64,000 nt of DNA from Antedon mediterranea (GCF_964355755.1 NC_092674.1:15565001-15629000); one strand, 5' to 3'; shown: positions 1 to 12,597, counted from the stretch's first letter. Notes: generated from the letters alone by a model not told the origin. Numbers and translations: made by a program.

Positions 1-945
1 AGACAGGAAGGAGTGATGTCTTCCCATCTGTATAATATGTATATAAATGATCTTATCATTAAGCTTAGCAACAGCAAAGAAGAGTGTGAGTTAAATAATA
101 TTAAATTTAACAACCTATCGTATGCAGATGACATGGTGCTTATAACCTTCTGCATCAGGGTTGCAACATCTAATTAAAATTTCTGAATGCTTTGCGGCCA
201 AAAATGATATTGTTTACAATGCTAAGAAATCATCTTGTATGATAATCTGTCCTAAGTCACGGAGGATTCAATTAAAACCTATTATTACCATTATTGGCAA
301 AAGCTTAGAATATGTTGACTCAACCACATATCTTGGTCATGTTATCCTTGGATTTATGTGATGAGTTTGATATAAAGCGGCAATACAGATCTTTGTGTAT
401 CCGAGCCAACTCCTTGGTCAGAAAATTTAGTATGTGTTCTATCAATGTGAAATGTGTTTTATTTAGAACATATTGTGTAAATGTGTATTGTGCTACATTA
501 TGGTGCAACTAAAATCAAGGTACCTTGCGATCTCTCCAGGTATGCTACAATAATGGTTTAAGAATGTTGTTGCAAAGGCCTCGACATTGCAGTGCCAGCT
601 TCATGTTTACGGAATGTAGAATTCCCTCTTTTTATGAATTGTTATCGTTACAAAAATTATTAAAAACTCATCCTTTTGCCCAGGCTTGCTCATAGGTCTA
701 ATCCTTTCCATTATGAATTCTACATTGAAAATGTCTTGTTTTCAAAACGCGTCCTAATCTTACAGAGGCATGGACTGTATATGCTTTTTAATGCTCTTCC
801 TAATCTTGCAGTGATACAATATTCATATTACATACATTTCCACAGCTTTTCCCTTGGTATGGAATCGAAAGCTTTGACTGTAAAAAAGATACAGAATGCA
901 AATATATTGAAGAAGAGGGTAGAATTATTACCCTTAGTGTAAAAC
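1..945 (+). pseudogene. LINE reverse-transcriptase C-terminal fragment
   Basis: The window opens inside a non-LTR retrotransposon. Conceptual translation from base 2 reads through an RQxGVxS-type box and, near 118-135, the YADD polymerase catalytic motif. The coding sense then continues in shifted frames (161-361, 312-512) with a KISECFA...NDIVYN stretch typical of the thumb side of LINE RTs, and ends in a RPRHCSAS / [11 protein letters not shown] segment near 570-640. At least three frameshifts or stops break it, so it is dead. The same 3' portion occurs in reverse orientation at 44780-45560, which shows it is a repeat family. The exact LINE clade cannot be assigned by eye. Confidence 0.75.
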
Positions 946-1084
946 ACAATAATACGTACAACTTAAAAATACATGCCCTTAACTTAATAATAAAGAAAGT
1001 GCATTGTTGTTGTTTTTAATTAATACATTGTGTAATACAAACGAGAAATACATCATTATTGGAAGAAGGCATGTATATTATATA

Positions 1085-1745
1085 TATAAAGAGTATTCTT
1101 CACTGGTTTAAAAAAATGCATGGCTAAACATGGAGGGAAAAATATTATGTTAGTAGAAGATGTATCATCCAGGTGCAATACTTTTTTGGACATTTCCAAA
1201 AGCGTTTGATTCTCTATAGAAATGTAATGTTTTTATGTCGATATATAAACCTAAATATGGGTTTGGGCTATTAACTTGATAAACACTATGTAAACAGATA
1301 TCTGATACATAGTAATCCACAATGGTTGGATATCTGCAGAACTAGAAAGGTTTATTATGAGATGTTGTTTAAGACAAGGGTATCCTTTGTATGCTTTATT
1401 TATTTTGTTATTATTCTTTGAGATAAAATGGCAACTAATATTAGAAAACACATTATGTAGGCCTAAAGGAATAGAATTACCTACATTTGAGAATGAAGAT
1501 CATATTGTTTAAAATAGTTCAACTATTTGACGATATTGTAATATTTACAAAAGATGAAAGTAAATTAGATCACATTCTGCGTGAAATTGAAATGCTTTGT
1601 TCAATATCAGTTTTAAGGGTAAATAAAATAAATCGAAAGGAATTTAGATTGGCGCAAATAAAAATTAACGAACATCGCCATTTAATATCAAATAAACAAA
1701 AGAACCAGTGAATTTCTTGGAATCTACGCAGGGTATGATAAACCC
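1085..1745 (+). pseudogene. L1/Tx1-like LINE RT fragment
   Basis: Fragments of a second, different LINE RT can be read across several frames: a FLDISKAFDSL-like segment near 1180-1215, a degraded RQGxPLSALLF-like box near 1370-1400, and FDDIVIFTKDESKLDHIL at about 1527-1580, where the catalytic box is DD preceded by F. The DDIVIFTKDE wording is characteristic of the L1/Tx1 group. A minus-strand relative sits at 10276-10535. No continuous frame is left. Confidence 0.7.
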
Positions 1746-1879
1746 TACAGTGTTTTTGGGAAATTGGGATGATACCGTTCTAAAATTTAGATAATACTCT
1801 AAAACTATGGAAAAATGGAACTTTACGTTTTGGCAAGGTAACGATAATACAATCGTAAAGAATAATACATAATACAGCG

Positions 1880-2480
1880 TAAAGCTACCAAATACATTTT
1901 GAATTACCCCGATCAAGATTACAAAGAAAGTCTAACATTGCTCAATTTACTGACCCTATCATATAGAAGAGAATATATGGATGTTAACTTCTTCCATCAA
2001 TGCTTGCTTAACATGAAATCAAGGATTTCGTTACATTTTCCGGAGACAATAATGGTCGTGCAACAAGATCATCTGTTGATGACCTCAATCTTACTGTTAG
2101 AAATGGTCATACTGAATCACATAAATTGATATATTTCCAACGCATTGTTCCCATGTGGAATCAGTTAGATCAAGATACTAGAGAAGCACCTACATCTTGC
2201 AGGTTTAAGCTAGGGGTAAGAAATATTTATTATTATTTACCAATACGTATGAGACAGGCAATATGTGCACATAGGTGTCCTGTTGTCACTGCTTTAAATG
2301 TCGGCCAACTTAGTTTAATCTTAAATAATACCAATTTATTAATTACTATTATATTTAAATATTTATTATAAAGTTATAAACCTTTTCATTACTCATTGTG
2401 CAATTTGGGATTGGACCGTTCTAGAGGTGTTTACCACCTGTTGGTCCCATCCTTCACTGAATGTACTCTGTTCTTTTTAT
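1880..2480 (+). pseudogene. LINE 3' fragment
   Basis: Two overlapping frames (1899-2129 and 2126-2371) together give a plausible C-terminal LINE tail. A serine/arginine-rich stretch near 2040-2070 is followed by FQRIVPMWNQLD at 2131-2170, which resembles the F..R....WN.L close of many LINE ORF2 proteins. Downstream, 2390-2480 is non-coding and looks like a 3' untranslated tail. The fragment follows the L1/Tx1-like piece but seems to be another family. Confidence 0.5.
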
Positions 2481-2559
2481 ATGTATGTCTTTTTCTTTCT
2501 TTGTATGTACATTTTGAAATTAATATACAATGCTTGTATAATTAACATATCTTTCCAAA

Positions 2560-2750
2560 AGTTGACAAATTATTATATAGATTTTTGTGGGGAAGGAAAC
2601 GGGTGAATGTTCAAAGAAAACACATTATATAAAGGTGGTATAAATATGGTGAATTTTAATGTCTTACTTGACTCTTTAAAGTTGAGTTGGGTTAAGAGAC
2701 TCCTAAACCCTAACCCAGGTATTTGGAAATGTATTCAAAATTACTTTTAA
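2560..2750 (+). pseudogene. L1-like LINE C-terminal fragment
   Basis: In mixed frames one reads a LLYRFLWGRKRVNVQR-like segment (about 2566-2625), then VNFNVLLDSLKLSWVKRLLNP (about 2650-2710) and a W.C.QNY end. This is the typical region C-terminal to the RT in L1/Tx1 ORF2 proteins (F.WG...K......GG....N). It is short and broken by frameshifts, and may belong with the L1/Tx1-like RT fragment upstream. Confidence 0.6.
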
Positions 2751-3196
2751 TTTATCGTTTACGACGGGCGTACACCAATCTCAAAATAATAACCATAAAA
2801 GTATGGCAATTGGTTTGTATGATGCGTCAAGCGGTGTCGGTGGTGTCGATGCTGATGGGTTTCGACAGTCTTGGAGAGCGACCAAACGTAAACGTTCTAA
2901 GATAAAGCGTGTTTTAGGCTAATATTTTAATATTGGCCTAAAAGCGAGACAACTTTTAATATGTACCTGGGAAAATGAACCCGGGTACAAGTAGAAGATA
3001 TTAAGAACCATCTCCGTACTAAGTCAATAGATGCAAATTGCATCGCTACCAAGTAAAAGGGATGATAGTTCTTTGTTCAAGAGAAGTTGTGATTTTAATA
3101 GTAGTCGTTCGTAAAGCCTTTTTACCTGTCGATCGTTGAGTTACGTTTATTAGTTGCGTTGAATTGACAGGATTCAACGATTTTACAGGAAAAGAG
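2751..3196. other. Stretch without recognisable gene
   Basis: No gene can be supported. A short plus-strand run at 2810-2905 encodes a lysine/arginine-rich end (ATKRKRSKIKRVLG), which could be a scrap of a LINE ORF1, but nothing else supports this. An AT-rich inverted repeat (tattttaatattggccta and neighbours) lies around 2918-2945. Confidence 0.3.
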
Positions 3197-3345
3197 CACT
3201 GTGGCGCAATTGTTAGGGCATTGGACTTGCAATAAAGAGATTGCCGGCAGTGTTTAGTCCTTGAGCAAGATTCTTTATCCACACTGTTCCTCCCCACCCA
3301 GGTGATAGAAATGGGTACCGGTATGTAAAAAGTACTGGAAAAGTA
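3197..3345 (+). mobile_element. tRNA-derived SINE, echinoderm type
   Basis: The segment opens with a tRNA-like A-box region (gtggcgcaattgttagggc) followed by 'ttggacttgcaat' and a degraded B-box region around 3250-3265. It is then followed by a conserved SINE body with 'gttcctccccacccaggtg' and 'atgggtaccgg' near 3285-3340. This combination is typical of tRNA-derived SINEs in echinoderm genomes. It is a mobile repeat, not a functional tRNA gene: the acceptor stem cannot be formed and there is no clean anticodon arm. The 3' boundary is approximate; related-looking sequence continues to about 3485. Confidence 0.7.
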
Positions 3346-3774
3346 AATCAGACCCGTTTGTGCGAGAGGAGTAGCGTACCCTCACAAACATACACACTTA
3401 ATGGAGTCTGGCCCAAACGCTAAAGAAATTGAGATGGGCACCACGGCCATTAGCTTTAGCTTAGGTTTCGACAGGAAAAGAATAGGTACACGCTGACAAT
3501 TCTCTAATTTTGACAAACTGCCTCCAGTAGTATATTTTATTGAATTCGCATTTTAACCAGTGTATTGTAACTCATTTATGTTGACAAGCTGCTGTTTAAT
3601 ATATCTATATACATACACAACTTGCAGTCAATTCGTTTCCATATAACAACATACCTGTGAAGAAACACAATTATTTGTTTTACAACCGTTTTTGGATCAA
3701 TGAAATATTTAATTAATATAGTAGTGTAATATTTTTTTTTCGAATGTATTTGTCATTATTGGGAAACGTCTTAC
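3346..3774. other. Non-coding, intron or flank of the DUF4440 gene
   Basis: No coding signal is seen. Given the minus-strand donor at 3774, this should be intronic sequence of the DUF4440-type gene. I searched the minus strand for the expected terminal exon (a V.WKK...W...D.FN-type end) and did not find it here. Confidence 0.4.
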
Positions 3775-5544
3775 TTTCCAGTATCTTTGTTAGTACCATC
3801 ATCACCAATCAATCGATAGTGCCCCCGCTCAAATACATATTCACCGCCAGATGGACCAACCTCGTCTACTTCTAATGATAATTCTGGTGAATTTTTCCAC
3901 ATGTCTTCTAACATCTTTTCTGCCACTAATAGTCAATAAAACATTGTTAATAAAGCAGCTGACAAAACAAACGACAACCTCCAAACCCATAGAAGGTTTC
4001 TCAAAACATTGCAATAAAATGCAACCATAATTATGGTGATATAACATAGGAGAGTCACATGGATACTCACTGGCTCTGCCTTCTAATGTTTCATGGTTTG
4101 CTAACATTATTTTACAGTCAGGTGCATAGTTTTCAGCAGCTTTCTTAAAGTTGCCTGCTTTGAACATGGCTTGAAATTCTGCATTGCGCCGTTGGACTTC
4201 ACTCTTTAATTCTGCAGTTTAAATATATAACAAAACAACAATTATTATTCATTCATTCATTTTAAAACGTTTGCTCAAAGCCTCAAAATATAACAAACTT
4301 TCTTTAATATTGTTGTTACTTTTCAGGCCAAGCTGCTCATTGCATTCAGAAAATAATATTCGATTTTGTCTCATGTTTTTCTTAATTTTGTTATCTCTCT
4401 TTCTATAGTATCCATAGGGCACAGGAAATGATGTTTTATAGTGTTGGTTGTTGTTTACGAGATAACGTTATAATGCCTATTTATTGCTATATTTTAGCAG
4501 TATACAGTAGTTAGTGGACATGCGCATGTAGCTGCGGATTGATAAGCTTTAAGAGTAAGCTAAATTATCGCCATTTGTCAATATTGATTATGTGTCGACT
4601 TGTTTACAAGTGGAGGAAAATTGCGCGCTCCAGGGGCGCAGTCAACGATAAAATCAGGGTCAAATATTTGGAGTACCGGACTTTACAAACGTGGCGAAAA
4701 CTGATAGCTACAGGGCACCGACAGCTTTTCACTTTCTAGGTAATTTCAATTGGTTTAAATAACTATGACAATTTGAACACAAATAAATGAAGTTAGAAAA
4801 AAAGAACCTTACTCAGTAAACTATTGCTGAGACTTTTAGTTTCAAGATGTAGGCCTATTAAATAATTTAAACAATATATTATTATTATTATTAATTTTAT
4901 CCAGGTAAGATCACCGGATTTCGTCTCAGATTTGTCTTAATTTTGTTATTTCAATTGACTCCTAGCAGCCACAGAATGTTTGTTATAATATTTCATGTTG
5001 GGATAATTCTTACAATACATTCTTAAAGAATACATGTGTCGTGTTGATTGATTATGTTTTTTTATTTTTCATTATTTACACATAATTATATCCGTACGGC
5101 GTACTGTATAGTTGTTGTATGCCATTAACGGTAATACTCATTTTTGTTTATGAAAAAAAAAAAGATCTCTACAAAATTAGGACAGCCACATGCCCCTTTT
5201 TATTCTTAAAACTGGAATGTTAAGTATTCAAACCTCGGTCAATGAAACTGGCTCACCCGTTTTGGCCACCGCTGATTTTAGTTTATCCGGCAAATGAATA
5301 TTATTTAAAAACAATAGCGGATTCAACAAACATAAGCCTCACTACAGTACTTTCCTGTGAATGTGAGCCGAGACTGACGGCTCACTATTCAATCCAGGAA
5401 ACTGACTTTCGTTATCAATTTTACAAAAACCAAACCAAAAAAAAACCCAAAAAAACAGAAAACCCCCAACATTAATGTTTGTGTCGAAAACACCAGAAAC
5501 AGGAGTTAAGGATACAAAAACACCGAATGGCACTTACCTGCCAT
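3775..5544 (-). CDS. DUF4440/SnoaL-like (NTF2-fold) protein, 5' part
   Basis: Three minus-strand exons join in phase. Exon 1 is 5544-5538 (ATG GCA G, donor gtaagtg); exon 2 is 4211-4071 (acceptor ctgcag, donor gtgagt); exon 3 is 3925-3775 (acceptor attag, donor gtaaga). The product begins MAELKSEVQRRNAEFQ and continues with NFKKAAENYAPDC, an HETLEGR segment (about residues 42-48), and GGEYVFERGHYRL followed by DGTNKDTGK (about 80-100). This pattern of an N-terminal helix, 'Y..DC', 'GR', and 'ERGHY' strands is that of small ~120-140 residue DUF4440/SnoaL-like proteins. These are NTF2-fold proteins of unclear function that may homodimerise or bind small ligands. The last exon, expected to carry a WKK...D.FN strand, is not found in the window, so the gene either continues to the left of base 1 or was truncated by the LINE debris at 1-2750. 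The start codon is supported by the perfect splice join after seven coding bases. Confidence 0.75.
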
Positions 5545-6319
5545 TGTTGCAAACACGTCTGCCCACAAATGAAGAACGATATGCATATGTTTTCACAATC
5601 AAAACACAACACAAAGCGATCAAAACTTTAATCACACAATTGTTATCGTAGGGCATATGGTCGATAATCTATGCAAGTGCAAACAGAGGTTATGAAAAAC
5701 ATTACAATGAACATTCTGAACAGTGATTTGAAACGCCGAAATAGGATTTGAATCAATCTGGGACCGCCGATAATGTCCACCTGACACACATTGTGTTAAG
5801 AAGTGGAAACAATTCTTGTGCGGGTAAATTGAGTAGGTCAAATGTTATTTAGAGCTATGACACATTGAAATATATTAATGTTTACTACAGAATACATAAA
5901 TGTTACTTTAAAAGCTAGTTGTCGATATTGCAAAGTTAATATTGCACAATCATAAATTATATGTACACTTTTATTTTACAGTATGTATTATGGTTCTAGG
6001 CTGGTTACCCGGACGTTTACCCCGGTATTTCCCCCCGGACGTTTACCCCGGTATTTCCCCCCGGACGTTTCTCCCATCCCCGTTACATTCCTCCGGACTA
6101 TCTCTGGACATTTCCCCCCACCACATCATTATTCCACATTTATTTAGTCATCAATTACAGTACATCATAATTACAGTACAACTGAGAACAGGGATCCTGC
6201 ATAAAAAAGCTGTAGCTTCGTTTTTTTGTAGGACCCTTTTACATAAGAACAAGTATATAGAACTTAAATAAACAAAGGTGTTGTTAATCAGCATATAGTG
6301 ATAAAAAGTATTTTTTAAC
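5545..6319. other. Upstream flank of the DUF4440 gene; no gene seen
   Basis: This is presumably the promoter side of the minus-strand DUF4440 gene. No TATA box or other element is convincing. Open frames here look incidental. Base composition is AT-rich except for the C-rich repeat at about 6000-6115. Confidence 0.4.
6008..6092. repeat. Short C-rich tandem repeat, 27-bp unit
   Basis: The words 'ggacgtttaccccggtattt' plus 'ccccc' are repeated about two and a half times in tandem, with a third, decayed unit ('ggacgtttctcccat') following. The tract is strongly GC-rich compared with its surroundings. Confidence 0.75.
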
Positions 6320-9300
6320 CTATTTTTTTATACATTTATTTTGTTTCTTTAAGATAACCGGTTTATTACCACCATTACAAGTGAATTCTTTCCACAATTT
6401 TGGTCCATATATGTGTATAAACTGTTGACTGCAAGTTAGTCTTGTGAAGGGAATTTCGAATTCAGTTTCTGTTCTGAGGTTATGAGTAGGCCTAATACTG
6501 TCACAGTATTTAAAAATATTTAAAATGTGATGTGGTAATTCATTGAATTTTACGTTTGCCATAAATCCTATGACGTTTACTTTGTAAATATCATAAACGT
6601 TTAATATTTTTAGTTTCTTAAACAGTGGCTCTGAGGCTTGTCTGGATTTAGAGAAGGTAATGCATTTTACAGCTCTCTTTTGGAGTTTTAGTATTAATTC
6701 TAACGTGCTCTTGTATGTATTTCCCCATATTAAGTTACCATACTGAAGGTGAGGTAATACTAAGGTGTTATAAAGACTAATACGGACTTTATGAGGAAAG
6801 AATTCTCTTAATTTTAAAAGTATACCAATTGCCCTAGACATTTTTTTCCTAATAAGCTGTATGTGATGTTTCCAGTTAAGATTTTCGTTTAAAATTACAC
6901 CTAGAAATGTCACATTTTCTTTTCTATGTAATAACACATTATTCATTTTTATTTTAAACTGGTTTTTGTCAAAGTTCTTTTGGTTAGTTCTAAAAACAAC
7001 GTAATTAGTTTTGCTGACATTCAGTAACAGCTTATTTGCTTTAAGCCATACGTTTATTTTTTCTAGTTCAATATTCATAGTATGGTTTAACATTGTAGGG
7101 TCATCTCCCCTTGTTATACAAGTTGTGTCGTCAGCAAAACTAATTATATCAATTTGACTACTTGCTCGACTTATATCATTGATGTAAATTAAAAACAAAA
7201 GTGGTCCTAAAACAGAACCCTGTGGCACCCCTATATTGGTGTCTTTTAAACATGATGATCTACCGTTGGCATAAACATATTGTTTGCGGCCACTTAAATA
7301 GTTTCTAAACCACATTAAAACGATGCCTCTTATACCATAATGCGCCCATTTGCTCAACAGAATACTGTGATCGATAATGTCAAACGCTTTTGACAAATCC
7401 ATAAAGGTAGTAAGTGCATATTCCTTTTTTTCAAATGCATTTAATATTTTATGGACCAAGTCGATCATAGCATGAGAAGTTGAGTGTTTGTTTCTAAATC
7501 CATATTGATTGTTGCTTAACACTTTACATTTTGTAAGATAATTGTATAATTGATTATGGATAATCTTTTCAAAAACTTTCGAAAAATGGGCAACAGCGAT
7601 ATGGGACGATAGTTTGAGGCCAAATGGCGGTCCCCTTTTTTATGTATGGGAACTACTTTGGAAATTTTCAACTTCCCTGGTATTAGTCCAGTTTGAAGTG
7701 ATAAATTAAAAATATATGTCAGCGGCTTTAAAATATTGTATTTTACTTCCTTTACAACTTTTGCTGAAATATCATCAAATCCGGGGGCTTTGTTTGAATC
7801 GAGAGATTCAATAACTTTTAGTACCTCCTCCTCATCAACATAGCAAAAAAACATTGAGTTGCGTTGTTTGTTTGTGAGGTATTCAGAATATTTTGTCGTA
7901 GTAGACTCAATATTGTCTCGAACCTTACAACCTACATTAATAAAATAATCATTAATATGATTTACAACATTTTCGCAACCATATATAGTTTCATTGCTAT
8001 GTGTAAAAGAAGATGGAACTTTAGTTTTTCCTTTATTCGGATCAATTACATCATTTATAACATTCCATGTTTTTTTAATATTACCATTTGTTCGATTGAA
8101 AAGATTTTCATAATACATCTTTTTGGCGATTTTGCACGTGCGTGCAAAAGCTTTTTTAAATTCTTTATACGTATTTTTGTTTTTTTACAGTAGGGTGTTT
8201 TATGAACCTTTTATACAGTACATGCTTTCTTTTACTTGACCTTAGTAACCCAAAACTCATCCAGGGCTGCTTGAATTTGTCATACTGTTTTGATGACTTT
8301 GCAGTTTTTTTAAGGTGTTTGTTATATAGAAACTTAAAATTATCCAGAAAATCATTATAAGCGATTTCTGGATCAGTCGCTTCATATACTCCAAGCCACT
8401 CTGCACTTAATAAATCACTATTTAGTTTCATAATATTTCTATTGTTAACTATATACGTGTCACATGAGACTGAGGTGCCTTTATTCATGTGCGTGTTTAC
8501 GTGGGAAGACGAAGCAGAGTGAGTTATTTGATATACTGGTAAATGGTCGGAAATGTCCGAGATTAGTATACCAGATAGAACTTTTTCGGAAATTGTATTT
8601 GAAAATATGTTGTCAATTAGTGTTACTGACTGATCTTGTATTCTAGTTGGTCTAGATATAGATGGATAAAACGAGTGAGACATCATTATTTCAATAAAAT
8701 CATTTACATCACTGCATGTTACATGTTTAAGCAGATTGATATTAAAATCTCCCATGATATAACATGGTTTACCTTCTTTGTCTATAGCAGTGAGGACATC
8801 TTCAAGTGAATCATTAAAAACATCTATTTTCATGTCTGGTGGTCTGTAGACAGTACCAACAATTGCATTTTTACACTTTTTTTCAATTATCTCAATAAAC
8901 AGACATTCACAGAAATTAATTTTCAAATCGGTTCTTGTTTTGACCTCTATAGTATTTGAAATAAACAAGCCAACACCACCTCCTTTTCGATTTTCCCTGT
9001 CTAGAGCATGGAAATCGTAGTTTGGTAAGTATGGTCTAGGTGATGTTTCTTTAAGCCATGTTTCTGATATGCCAATTACAGTGAATGGGTGTTTAATGCC
9101 GTTTAAACAAGTAATTAATTCATCTAAGTGTTTGTTAATACTTCTGATATTATAGTGTAAAAATGAGTAGCTGATATTATTTATTTTATTAACAGAGTCA
9201 TTTAACTGGTCTGTGCTCATATACGAGCATGTCTCTATCGTACATATTTTATTGCTAAGACTATGATCAGTTAGTTCATCCTGTTCGTCAAAGTTGTTAC

Positions 9301-9433
9301 ATAGAGTAATAGGATTGAATAATATATCAGTTTGATTTGATAGATTGTCATTGTTTATACTTGTTGCGCTTTCATATATTAATGTTATCATTATTCTAAC
9401 AAATTTAGAGTAATACATATTTACACAACTCAA
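6320..9433 (-). pseudogene. CR1/L2-like LINE ORF2 (endonuclease + RT)
   Basis: A nearly full ORF2 of a non-LTR retrotransposon runs leftward. The endonuclease (9433-8165) shows the APE-type series HYNIRSINKH, ISETWL, GGGVGLFI, TVYRPP, GDFNIN and SDHLPV. A linker and RT N-terminus (8118-7516) holds DSNKAPGFDDIS, VVPIHKKGD and NYRPISLLP. The RT core (7522-6320) has [31 protein letters not shown], the catalytic FADD box, and WLKANKLLLNVSKT, ending with an LWKEF tail. The three blocks are in different frames: one break is at about 8118-8165 and the next at 7516-7522. The copy is therefore inactive but young enough for every motif to be intact. No ORF1 is seen to its right. Motif wording favours the CR1/L2/Jockey superfamily, but I cannot narrow the clade. 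Confidence 0.9.
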
Positions 9434-9447
9434 ATACTATAATAGTA

Positions 9448-9505
9448 TTTTTAGTCGCGTGCAACGCGACTCTACAGCTCACTATGTCGGTCGGTCGGTA
9501 AACAC
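9448..9505. repeat. GC-rich hairpin plus (TCGG)n motif
   Basis: Positions 9454-9470 form a perfect 7-bp stem (gtcgcgt/acgcgac, loop gca). A spacer containing 'ctcactatg' follows, and then a short tcgg microsatellite at about 9486-9500. The tract stands immediately upstream of the minus-strand LINE ORF2 and could be part of its 5' untranslated region or a separate repeat. Confidence 0.6.
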
Positions 9506-10275
9506 TAACTTGTCTTGATCAGTTTCTAGCTAAGTCAATTTTTCAGAGTATATTCCTTATGGCCAGGAATCGATGTGGTTATGTTTTCACGGCGCGCAAT
9601 CAAAAATTACGCGGTCTACGCACGATTTAACAAAATCACGTTTGTAATCATATCTTCACAAGCATGAACCACAATTTAATAAAATTTGGTATTCATAAAT
9701 TTCAAGGCATAAATCATCATTATTTTGGCAATACAATTACGTGCGTAGCTTAAAATTTTCAATTTTGTTCTCGATGAAATAAGACAACGTTTCAGGCAAT
9801 TTTAAGCGTTTAAAAAATTGCCATGAGTGCGCAGATTTTTGCAAATGTTAATATGCACTCTTTTTGCCCGATTTCTGTTTTACAACCTTTCTTTAATAAT
9901 ATCATCCTATTTGATTTACATTTCAACTCGAAATTACGTTATACGAGCACGTCAAAAGTGACAGGCTACGCACGTATAAATTTATAAATACATTTTTAAA
10001 CGGGCATGTGATTCATAATTAAAGAACTATCTTTGATTTGTATGTATTTTTGGGATTAAAGGACATCTTTTTAATAATTAATCATAAATAGCCTATATCT
10101 GAAGAAAGAACAATGCTTAATTTTAAAATGTTGAGCAGCGTTTTTTGTAAGAAATATTTCATATAATACATATATCTTTATCATAGCTACCTAAAAATTT
10201 GATTGGTTCTTGTGTCCATGTGATATTGAAAGGGGTATCATTACATTCCTTCATTGAACCTATTTACATTCCTTT
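9506..10275. other. AT-rich stretch without recognisable gene
   Basis: No coding potential or known repeat is recognised. The short word 'ctacgcacg' occurs at about 9617 and 9964 and as its reverse complement near 9741, hinting at a decayed repeat or a LINE 5' region. Confidence 0.3.
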
Positions 10276-10535
10276 TATTTTTATTTAATTTTAGGCTGGA
10301 CATTTTACAAAATCGTTCAAATTCATTAAAGAAATGTTAAACTTGTTTCTTGTAAAAATGACTTTGTAGTCTGCTAATTGAGCAATTTTTACAGTGTTCT
10401 TATGAACGTTTTCTGTTCTTGGTAGAACAATCCCTTTACATTTTGGATTATTCCTAATGCTTACAGCTATTATTTCTACCGCAACTATAAAAAGTAAAGC
10501 GGATAATGGGCATCCTTGTCCCACGTTCCCATAGA
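10276..10535 (-). pseudogene. L1/Tx1-like LINE RT fragment
   Basis: Reading leftward, MGQGCPLSALLFIVAVEI (10524 down) is the conserved RQGCPLSPLLF-like box of LINE RTs. It is followed by RNNPKCKGI and QLADYKVIF, where the expected F/YADD catalytic box has decayed to LADYK. Both the wording and the decayed motif match the plus-strand fragment at 1085-1745, so these are two copies of one family. The segment is only about 80 codons long. Confidence 0.75.
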
Positions 10536-12597
10536 ATAACTTTGCGTATCCCTATTGCTCGACGTGCGAGGCGCCCTTAAAATTGAGTCCCATTAGTTAA
10601 TAGAGTGGCTCGCGTGCTTTTTATTTGATAATCTATATAGTCCAGTCAAAAATCACCCTCACCATGGTATAAGAACGTACCCTAATAAAATTTCATCCGT
10701 AGGTTCTATGTATATAGGTAATAACATTTCTTGATGTTGCGTCTTGCAAAACTTGGGATTTTACGAGAAAATTAGACTTTTATACCCAATTTATAACCGC
10801 CTCATGTCGTATTATTGTGTACAGCGAATTCGACGAAGCGTGACTAAAATTACGAGACGCCGTTAGCGCCCGTTGAAAAACGCATTAACAAAGCTAAAAA
10901 CCTACAAAATTAATAGTTTATACAATAATTTAAATATAGTTTACAATAAATTGTATAATAAAATACATAACATATCAAGAAAACCCAAGTATAATCTCAA
11001 ATATTTACAGATATGTGTTTAAAAATGTACAAATCAAAATGGCCTTCCATAAAATAAAGTGCGCCCTCACTCGTCATACTTTTATCGGACTTGTATGGAT
11101 GGTTATACAAGGCATTAATATGAAACACGATGCGGTTTGTTAGTTATTGCCTCTGCAAGAGGCAGAATATTATATTTTCACAAATATATTTCTAGTTTTT
11201 ATCATGGAAAAAAAGAATTGTATATATTTAAACACATTACAACCTCCAGTATACCATCATGATGGATTAAGTGTATATTTGTATATCTGCTGAAGCGTAA
11301 TGATCTACTAGTTTTGCTGGTTTTATTTTTAGACATTCTTTTTTTTTCACACCATTACTTGCGTGGATATCACAATGCATTGCATATTTTGAACTATCAT
11401 TCGCGATTATGATCTTAATTAGATCAAGAACCAATCATTTAAGGATAATCCATTTCGTGTAGGCCTATACGAAATATGCTAGGCCCTACCTCAAGTAGCC
11501 CTACTTTCACTTTCCAACAATTATTAAGAGCGTATCAAAGGGGCTGGTTGGCATTCGTCTGAATCAACATTTATCATTTTTCCCTTTCACCCGCCCATGC
11601 CCCCACTGCCAATGGGGAGGAGGAGCCGGTTTGATCCTCTCTGAATCCGTCTGGCCTTCACATCGTACCGATGTGTGAAGTTTGAGCCAATAAACGTCAT
11701 TCATGACGATTCTTTAAGTTCGAAGTCGTCTTCCAGAATTCAAAGCATTCTAAATTTAAAGTATTTTCCCGTTTTTCCACCGTTCACATTTCACTAAATA
11801 AAAGAAAGTGAGAATGTTGGAGTGTGATTCGCGAGAAACGACATACTGTATTACCCAATTCTCCCAATTTTTTAAGACGTGACGTATATTAAATACATTC
11901 TAATATAAAGTGTTTTGGTTGAGAGTAGTCCTACAATTATTATTGGACATTTTATACACGTACACAAAAGCTTCTTATAAACGATCGGTTCACCTCCACG
12001 GCCTGAAAGTTCTCACTTGGGACAAAAAAAGTAAAGTCCAGAACAAAAGTTTTATATGCATTTATTTCAAATATTGTTATCCGCATTTTAATGCATTTAA
12101 ATAAAATTTAAAAAGCTTGGGAGAACACAGTAGTTTAATTTGTTGGCTTATTCAAATGCTTATAAATGACGTTTTAAACCTAAAAGATGTAGGCTATTTT
12201 TCCCAAAAGTGAAGATGAACACATTAATTAATTAATTAAATGTAAAAGAATAACACAGTTATCCGTCAGAAGTCTTCGAACAGATAGAATCTTCGGTGGC
12301 AGGATTACATTTTCTAAAACACGAAATTGTCTCACACATCATACGATATGGATGCCAATAAACAATTCAAAGAAAATTAAACAAAACTAACAATCACAAG
12401 GATTCTTTGTTGCGGATAACCAATGAGAAAATATTTCAGAGTACTTTATTAATTTAAATCTTTATTATATCGTATACGCGAAATGGACTGTCATTTAAAA
12501 ATGATTCTTACTCAAATTAATATTGACTATAATCGCGAATAAACAAATGCATTGTGATATCCACGCAAGTAATGCTGTGAAAAAAAGAATGTCCAGA

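Noticed and set aside
2810-2905. Short basic protein ending KRKRSKIKRVLG
   Set aside because: Too short and isolated; could be a LINE ORF1 scrap but cannot be supported.
5942-6271. 109-codon plus-strand frame rich in proline and glycine
   Set aside because: It is produced by the C-rich 27-bp repeat; no splice signals or recognisable domain.
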